Assembly (NCBI GenBank): GCA_965203575.1
Contig: OZ241894.1
Span: forward strand, 1,736,001 to 1,800,000
Source of the DNA: Aldehydirespirator sp965203575
GTDB taxonomy: Bacteria; Actinomycetota; Acidimicrobiia; Acidimicrobiales; Aldehydirespiratoraceae
Direction of reading: 5' to 3'
Length of the DNA: 64,000 bases
Below, piece after piece: positions 59,144 to 64,000 of the stretch. The number at the start of each line of letters is the position of its first letter. The first letter of the stretch is position 1. A program made the translations under genes and the position numbers. The notes under the pieces were generated by a model. The model was not told the DNA's origin. It made no database searches and saw only the letters and a list, made by a program, of their open reading frames with translations.

Positions 59144-60229
59144 CTACGCTTCGCTGATCGCCCGCAGGTTGACCACGGCCTCGGTGTCGCCGGCCGCAGC
59201 CGGCGGGTCGGGATAGAACTGGGCGCAATAGGAGCGGTACCGCATGATCTCTCCGTCGGAGCGGGCCAGGCGCGGGTGGGACCGGTAGCTCTTGGTGCTC
59301 CAGATCGGCACGTCCTGCAGCACGTCCCGCCGCTCGAAGGACGCCATGATCCTGTTCATGATGGGGGCGCGCAGCTTCACCGGGAGGAATCCCAGACCCG
59401 CGATCCAGCGGTTCGGACTGCGTATCTCTCCCGTCTGCGAGACCACCGACAGGTCGATGAGCGTGCCGTCGGCCGGCGTCGCCAGTATCCATAGGCGCAT
59501 GTCCAGGCCGATGGTGTGCTCGCGTATCTCCACGAACGAGTAGCCCAGGCCGACGACGAGCGTCTTGGCGGACACCTCGAGGTCGATGGAAGCGATTCGG
59601 GCGATGTTCCGGGTGGTGGCGAAGTCGAAGTCGCTCACGAGGATGGGCCCGTCCACCGACATCGGTCCGACGCGGCTCACGCTGTCGTAGCCGTGCACGT
59701 AGCGCAGGTGGGCCAGGTCCACCGAGTTCTCGGTGGTCTCCTGGGGATGGCCGGCGAAACGAGAGGTCCAGATGTGCAGGTCGCTCCAGCCGGTCTGGTC
59801 CGGCTGCTCGGTGGGCAGGTGCCATTGCGGTTGCCGTCCACCGATCCCCCACCAGGCGAAGACCAGGCCGGCGATCTGGTGGGATTCGAAGACCCTCAGC
59901 CGTGCCGCCTTCGGCGCGGGCGCGAAGGGTGTGGCCACGCACTGGCCGGCGGTGTCGTACTCGAAGCCATGGAAGGGACAGACGAGCCGGCCGTCGCGCA
60001 CCCGCCCGCCGACCGAGGGCCCCATGTCGGAACCCAGATGCGGGCAGTAGGCCTCGGCTACGCAGACGTGCCCGTTCTCGTCGGACCAGGCGACGATCTC
60101 GGTGCCCATCCAGGTCTTGCGGACGATCCTGGCCTTCTCCAGGTCCTTGCGGCTGGCGACGAAGTACCAGCCCTCGGGAAAGGCCGAGGGCAGCGGGGCA
60201 TTCGTGGGCTCCATGCGTTGGACCGGCAT
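59144..60229 (-). CDS. Rieske non-haem iron oxygenase (KshA/Neverland-like)
   Basis: A 361-residue oxygenase. The Rieske [2Fe-2S] site is CPHLGSDM and, 17 residues later, CPFHGFEYD. The mononuclear iron site is in ENSVDLAHLRYVHGY (Asp and two His). Overall it resembles single-component Rieske oxygenases that act on sterols or steroids (KshA 9-alpha-hydroxylase, DAF-36/Neverland cholesterol 7-desaturase) rather than ring-hydroxylating dioxygenases of small aromatics; substrate is not proven. The reductase is not encoded here. ATG 60229 (MPVQRMEPTN) is chosen; ATG 60214 is possible. It is the first gene of the run with the P450 and RND transporter. Confidence 0.85.
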   Translation of the reverse strand: MPVQRMEPTNAPLPSAFPEGWYFVASRKDLEKARIVRKTWMGTEIVAWSDENGHVCVAEAYCPHLGSDMGPSVGGRVRDGRLVCPFHGFEYDTAGQCVATPFAPAPKAARLRVFESHQIAGLVFAWWGIGGRQPQWHLPTEQPDQTGWSDLHIWTSRFAGHPQETTENSVDLAHLRYVHGYDSVSRVGPMSVDGPILVSDFDFATTRNIARIASIDLEVSAKTLVVGLGYSFVEIREHTIGLDMRLWILATPADGTLIDLSVVSQTGEIRSPNRWIAGLGFLPVKLRAPIMNRIMASFERRDVLQDVPIWSTKSYRSHPRLARSDGEIMRYRSYCAQFYPDPPAAAGDTEAVVNLRAISEA

Positions 60230-60261
60230 CGTTTCGAGACTACTCGTCAGGACTTCGGTTC

Positions 60262-60750
60262 TCAGTCGTCGGTGGCGGGCGGGAGGGTTCCGGCTGCGGT
60301 TGCGACCAGCTGGTCGAGCAGGCCGCCCAACCATTCGTAGAGCATGTAGCGGGCGGCCTCCTGGGGCTGGTCGCCCGGTCGGGGCGGATCGAACGTCGCC
60401 GCTCCGACCTCGAGCGTGTTGCCCAGGTAGAGGCGCAGGCTGTTGAGGGTCTGTATCCAGGCCGAGACTGCTTCGTCGTCCAGAGCGGCACCCGCCAGCC
60501 CGGCCTCCACCATGTCGAGGGCCTCCAGCCGGTGCTGTAGCAGGGGCCCTGCGGCCATCTCCCAGAACTCGTCGGAGGCCTTGGGGTCGTGGATGTGCAC
60601 CGGCGGCTGGAAGCGCAGCATCGACGCGTCCGTGCCCTCCAGGAGCAGCTGCCGGAACTGCTCGAGCACCGCCGCCAGCCCCGATCGCTCGGCGTCTCGC
60701 AGGTTCACCGTGATGCCGTCGGGGCCGAGCGTGAACCTCCCGCGTGCCAC
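60262..60750 (-). CDS. DUF2017 family protein
   Basis: A 162-residue helical protein of the DUF2017 family, which in actinobacteria is regularly encoded next to clpS. It lies 16 bases downstream of clpS on the same strand. Features: a basic beta-like start (GRFTLGPDGITVNLRD), a long helical core, WIQTLNSLRLYLG near residue 95, and ARYMLYEWLGGLLDQLV near the C-terminus. No catalytic motif is visible. Its role is not known; the position suggests a link with ClpS/ClpC-dependent proteolysis. Confidence 0.87.
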   Translation of the reverse strand: MARGRFTLGPDGITVNLRDAERSGLAAVLEQFRQLLLEGTDASMLRFQPPVHIHDPKASDEFWEMAAGPLLQHRLEALDMVEAGLAGAALDDEAVSAWIQTLNSLRLYLGNTLEVGAATFDPPRPGDQPQEAARYMLYEWLGGLLDQLVATAAGTLPPATDD

Positions 60751-60766
60751 TAGCCCGCTCGGCCTC

Positions 60767-61057
60767 TCAGTCCTGCTCGAGGATGGCCCACAGGCCGTGC
60801 TCGTGGAGCCGGTACACGTCGAATTCGGCCTTCTCGCGCTGACCCGACGCCACCACGGCCTTGCCCTCGGTGTGGACCTGCATCATCAGGCGGTGCGCCT
60901 TCTGCTGCGAGTAGCCGAACAGCTTGCGGAAGACGTAGGTGACATACGACATCAGGTTGACGGGGTCGTCGAGCACGATCACCTTCCAGGGCAGGTCGGG
61001 CCTCCGGTCGGTCTCGTCCACCGGATCCAGGACCGGTGAGGTCACGGGAGAAGTCAT
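60767..61057 (-). CDS. clpS: ATP-dependent Clp protease adaptor ClpS
   Basis: A 96-residue adaptor that delivers N-degron proteins to ClpC/ClpAP. Family motifs: WKVIVLDDPVNLMSYVTYVF, FGYSQQKAHRLMMQVHTEGKA and the C-terminal GLWAILEQ. The hydrophobic pocket residues of the D.N...YV type are kept. ATG 61057 overlaps the ctaA stop by 4 bases (ATGA), so it is coupled with ctaA upstream; DUF2017 follows. Confidence 0.93.
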   Translation of the reverse strand: MTSPVTSPVLDPVDETDRRPDLPWKVIVLDDPVNLMSYVTYVFRKLFGYSQQKAHRLMMQVHTEGKAVVASGQREKAEFDVYRLHEHGLWAILEQD

Positions 61058-62001
61058 GGCCCCACCCCAACCATCGGCACGCCGTCGACCGGGTCGGGCT
61101 CCCGCGACCTCGTAGACCCGGCCGCCGGGTCGTGAGCGGCCTTGACGATCTCGATCCAGGTGATCGACGCCAGTGCCACGTGGATTCCCACGAGCAGCAC
61201 GGGCACGCCGGTGAAGTACTGCGTGTAGCCGACGGCGCCCTGCACGACGAGGAGCACCCCGATCCGTCCCATCCGGACGTGCCCCCCCGAGCTCGATGCC
61301 CGCAGCCGCCACCACGTCCACACCACCATCCCTAGCAGGGCCAGCGCGACAATGCTGTGGACCCGGGCGACCTCGCGCACCAGCAGCGGGAGCCGCTCGG
61401 CCCGGCTGTCGCCGGCATGGGGTCCCGCCCCGGTCACCAGGGTGCCGGTCACCAGCAGCGCCCCGCCCACCACCAGCACGGCCCACTGCATCAGCCGGGT
61501 CGTTCCGTCGGGCGGCCGTTCACCGGGCGTCGAGCCGCCGGGCCGCTCTTCAGTGGCCGTGGAGCCTGTGTCGCTGCGGGCTCGGATGTCGAGCACGGCT
61601 GCGTTCCAGAGCAGCACCATCGACAGCAGGAAGTGCCCCATGGTGAAGCGGGGATCGAGTTCGCTCAATACCAGCAGCGCTCCCAGCCCGACCTGGGCCA
61701 GCACCCCCGCCACCAGCCCCAGCGACAATACGATGAGGTCGGTTCGCCGGGGCCGTCGCCTCCAGGAGCCGAGCACCGCCGCGATCACCGCGATCGCAAC
61801 AACGCCGGTGAAGAGCCGGTTCACGAACTCCACCAGGGCGTGGTATTCGAGGTCGGCCACGAAGCGGTCCTCCGAGCAAGTGGGCCAGTCCTCGCAGCCC
61901 AGACCCGAGCCCGTGAGGCGGACGGCTACACCGGTCACGACTATCGCGGCGAGCGCCCACAGGGCGAAGCGGGTGAGCCGGGTGTAGGCATGCGGTGCCA
62001 C
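61054..62001 (-). CDS. ctaA: Haem A synthase
   Basis: Oxidises the C8 methyl of haem O to the formyl group of haem A. It has eight predicted membrane helices in two halves. The first loop has the conserved pair CEDWPTC, a redox-active cysteine motif of bacterial CtaA. His residues lie in the helices around EYHALVEFVNRLFTG, MGHFLLSMVLLW, VHSIVALALLG and GIHVALASITW. GTG 62001 (VAPHAYTRLTRF) is preferred; ATG 62031 would add ten non-homologous residues. It is divergent from ctaB and coupled to clpS. Confidence 0.92.
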   Translation of the reverse strand: MAPHAYTRLTRFALWALAAIVVTGVAVRLTGSGLGCEDWPTCSEDRFVADLEYHALVEFVNRLFTGVVAIAVIAAVLGSWRRRPRRTDLIVLSLGLVAGVLAQVGLGALLVLSELDPRFTMGHFLLSMVLLWNAAVLDIRARSDTGSTATEERPGGSTPGERPPDGTTRLMQWAVLVVGGALLVTGTLVTGAGPHAGDSRAERLPLLVREVARVHSIVALALLGMVVWTWWRLRASSSGGHVRMGRIGVLLVVQGAVGYTQYFTGVPVLLVGIHVALASITWIEIVKAAHDPAAGSTRSREPDPVDGVPMVGVGP

Positions 62002-62085
62002 GCATCGATGGTACGGCCAAACGGGGGGCATGAGATTCGACCCGCTGGCTGTCGTATGGGCCTCTCAACGTTCTAGCCTGCGGGG

Positions 62086-62994
62086 GTGACCGGAACCGTG
62101 ACCGGCGGGGTACGCGCGCCCCGCCGAGCCCGCGCTGCGGCCTTCGTGGCTCTGACCAAGCCCCGCATCGTCGAATTGCTGCTGGTCACCACCGTCCCGT
62201 CGATGATTCTGGCCGCCCAAGGCCTGCCGTCCGTGTGGCTGATCGCGGCCACGGTGGTGGGTGGGGCGTTGGCCGCGGGCGGCGCCAACGCACTGAACAT
62301 GTACGTCGACCGCGACATCGACCGGCTCATGCACAGGACCCGCAACCGGCCCCTGGTCACAGGAGCAGTCCGTCCTGTTGAGGCGGTCGTGTTCGCGGTC
62401 GCCCTCACTGTGGGTTCCTTCGTGTGGCTGTGGGCCTTCGTGAACCTGTTGTCGGCCGCGCTGGCTGCGGCCGCGGCCGCGTTCTACGTGTTCGTCTACT
62501 CGCTGTGGCTCAAGCGCACGTCCATCCGGAATATCGTGATCGGCGGCGCGGCGGGAGCTGTGCCGACCCTGGTGGGATGGACCGCGGTCACGGGCTCGCT
62601 CGACTGGCCGCCGGTGGTGCTGTTCGCGGTGATCTTCTACTGGACGCCGCCTCACTTCTGGGCCCTGGCCATCCGCTACCGCAGCGACTACCAGGCTGCC
62701 GACGTTCCCATGCTTCCCGCGGTGGCCGGACTGCGGTCCACCGCCCGCCGCATCGTCGCCTACACGGTCGTACTGGTGGCCCTCTCGCTGCTGCTCGTGC
62801 CGGTGGCCCATATGGGCGTCCTCTACCTGGCGGCCGCCCTCGCCGGCGGGGCCGGTTTCGGCGGCTTGGCCCTCGATGTGCTGCGCCGGCCCGACACGGC
62901 CCGGGCGATGCGGTTGTTCAACTGGTCCAACGCCTACGTCGTGCTGCTCTTTGGAGCCGTCGCCGCCGATGTGCTGATCCGCAACGGGCTGTGA
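62086..62994 (+). CDS. ctaB: Protohaem IX farnesyltransferase (haem O synthase)
   Basis: Adds farnesyl to haem B to make haem O, the step before CtaA. It is a UbiA-type membrane prenyltransferase of 302 residues: LTKPRIVELLLVTTVPSM, the Asp-rich NMYVDRDIDRLMHRTRNRPL, and the later YTPPHFW-like site YWTPPHFWALAIRYRSDY with AAD after it. About nine helices are expected. The start is GTG 62086. It is divergent from ctaA and points to the COX1-like gene, so the region serves cytochrome oxidase assembly. Confidence 0.95.
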   Translation: MTGTVTGGVRAPRRARAAAFVALTKPRIVELLLVTTVPSMILAAQGLPSVWLIAATVVGGALAAGGANALNMYVDRDIDRLMHRTRNRPLVTGAVRPVEAVVFAVALTVGSFVWLWAFVNLLSAALAAAAAAFYVFVYSLWLKRTSIRNIVIGGAAGAVPTLVGWTAVTGSLDWPPVVLFAVIFYWTPPHFWALAIRYRSDYQAADVPMLPAVAGLRSTARRIVAYTVVLVALSLLLVPVAHMGVLYLAAALAGGAGFGGLALDVLRRPDTARAMRLFNWSNAYVVLLFGAVAADVLIRNGL

Positions 62995-63091
62995 GTTCCC
63001 CCTACCTTCGGCAGTCGAGTCCCTCGGTGGCTCCGGAGCTTCTACGCCGGTTGTCGGTGGCGCTGGTGGCAATGTGTAGCATCGCCTCCCG

Positions 63092-64000
63092 ATGACGCTG
63101 ACCGAACCGGCGATCGCGGACTCCGAGGCTGCCTCCGGCGCCGGTGACGCAACCGCGCCGGAATCCTCTGGAGAGGCGGCCGCGGCGCCCGGCGTCCTGG
63201 CCCAGCCCTTCGTCACCAGCGACGCGGCCGCCGTCGGCCGGTTGTTCGTGTTGACGTCGCTGCTGCTGGCCTTGGGCACCTCCGTGGTCGGGATGCTGCT
63301 CTCGTTCGGACGGACCGAGGCCGTCGCTCCCTGGGACCTGTTCGGCGGCTTCAACGCCTACTTCCGCATGTGGACCCTTTACCGGGTGTCCTTCATGTTG
63401 CTGGTTGTGATGCCGCTGCTGCTGGGCGTGGCTCTGGCCGTGGTGCCGTCCCAGGTCGGTGCCGGCAACGTTGCCTTTCCCCGGGCTGCGCTGGCGTCGT
63501 TCTGGTCGTGGCTGATCGGTGCGGTGATCATCGTGGTGTCGGTGTTCGCCGGCGGGGGCTGGGGCGCCATCGACGGCGTGACCGGCAACGAGAGCGACGC
63601 CATGGCGCTCACCCTGCTCGGCACCGGCATGGTGATCGTGGCGCTGCTGCTCGGTGCGGTGACCGTGGCCACCACCGTGATCTCGTTGCGACAGACGGGT
63701 ATGAGCCTGCTGGACGTGCCCCCCTTCTCGTGGTCGATGCTCGTGGCCGCCGCGGTCTGGCTGTTCACGCTGCCCGTCGCTATCGCCAACCTCGTGGTGA
63801 TCTATGCCGACTTGCGGGGCAGGCCGGCCATCGCCTTCGGTCGGGCCGAGGGTCCCGACATATGGCTGCAGCTCGACTGGCTGGTGGAGCAGCCCGCCGT
63901 CTACATCATGGCCGTGCCGGTGCTCGGCATCGCGGTCGAGGCCGTGGGCGCCGCCGTCGGGGCCCGCTCCAGCCGCCCGGAGGCCATCACGATAATCGTG
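63092..64000 (+). CDS. COX1-like protein with replaced metal-ligand histidines, cut at right edge
   Basis: The first 303 residues of a protein related to cytochrome c oxidase subunit I; it runs off the window. WTLYRVSFMLLVVMP...VVPSQVGAGNVAFPRAALASFW aligns with the helix II region of COX1, where the haem a ligand His of T.HG is Tyr97 here. WLVEQPAVYIMAVPVLGI aligns with WF.GHPEVYI, where the CuB ligand His is Gln267, though the following Tyr271 is kept. The N-terminal 40 residues are an Ala/Glu-rich extension. Such changes would abolish normal haem/copper binding at these sites. It may be a structural paralogue, or a non-redox subunit. ATG 63092 is preceded by ctaB. Confidence 0.75.
   Translation, partial: MTLTEPAIADSEAASGAGDATAPESSGEAAAAPGVLAQPFVTSDAAAVGRLFVLTSLLLALGTSVVGMLLSFGRTEAVAPWDLFGGFNAYFRMWTLYRVSFMLLVVMPLLLGVALAVVPSQVGAGNVAFPRAALASFWSWLIGAVIIVVSVFAGGGWGAIDGVTGNESDAMALTLLGTGMVIVALLLGAVTVATTVISLRQTGMSLLDVPPFSWSMLVAAAVWLFTLPVAIANLVVIYADLRGRPAIAFGRAEGPDIWLQLDWLVEQPAVYIMAVPVLGIAVEAVGAAVGARSSRPEAITIIV

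Overview
The window looks like a piece of a high-GC actinobacterial chromosome, most likely from the Acidimicrobiia. Evidence: very high GC with GC-rich third codon positions and many GTG/TTG starts; a dnaK-grpE-dnaJ-hspR-clpB operon with an HspR-type (HAIR) operator; DUF2017 next to clpS; a PASTA kinase convergent with a pabA/trpG-type glutaminase as in mycobacteria; and an EtfD-like Fe-S membrane protein. No rRNA, CRISPR array, integrase or transposase is seen. No stretch longer than about 300 bases lacks a gene.

Layout. 1-6.2 kb: a Fic enzyme (cut at the left edge, read on the minus strand), a small protein, tRNA-Ser, a pectin-acetylesterase-like lipoprotein, an animal-type haem peroxidase whose signal peptide is out of frame at a 9-base homopolymer, and an orphan MoxR ATPase. 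6.3-9.2 kb: a LuxR-type regulator, tRNA-Ser, pheA and an MBL hydrolase. 9.2-17.7 kb: histidine degradation, with hutU, a 47-residue unknown ORF, hutF, hutI and a FAD oxidoreductase on the minus strand, and an IclR regulator plus hutH on the plus strand. 17.8-24.5 kb: PP2C phosphatase, PASTA kinase, glutaminase, EtfD-like protein and gpmA. 24.5-31.1 kb: the heat-shock operon. 31.2-38.5 kb: purA, purB, a small conserved protein, an ACT-malic enzyme, ilvD and a retropepsin-like protein.

38.5-49.2 kb is an amino-sugar locus: a NagA deacetylase fused to a ROK kinase, a DUF2090 aldolase, a PfkB kinase, a DeoR regulator, a SIS-domain isomerase/deaminase and a complete ABC importer whose binding protein sits on a long Ala/Glu coiled-coil stalk. 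Together they would import an N-acetylhexosamine (best guess N-acetylgalactosamine), phosphorylate and deacetylate it, convert it to a ketohexose phosphate, phosphorylate again and split it.

49.2-60.3 kb is the most unusual part. It has a CYP125/124-like P450, three tRNAs, two tandem genes that each fuse a GPP34 (GOLPH3/Vps74-like) domain to a cytochrome P450, then a minus-strand run of Rieske oxygenase, P450 and RND/MMPL transporter. Between the tandem fusions lies a ~70-base relic of an RND gene, which suggests that a fusion-plus-transporter unit was duplicated and one transporter copy was lost. The set looks like a membrane-associated lipid, sterol or terpenoid oxidation and export system; the substrate is unknown.

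60.2-64 kb: DUF2017, clpS, ctaA, ctaB and the start of a COX1-like protein in which two expected metal-ligand histidines are replaced (Tyr and Gln).

A short dispersed repeat (six copies at five loci) sits mainly just upstream of start codons (MBL, hutH, purA, purB).
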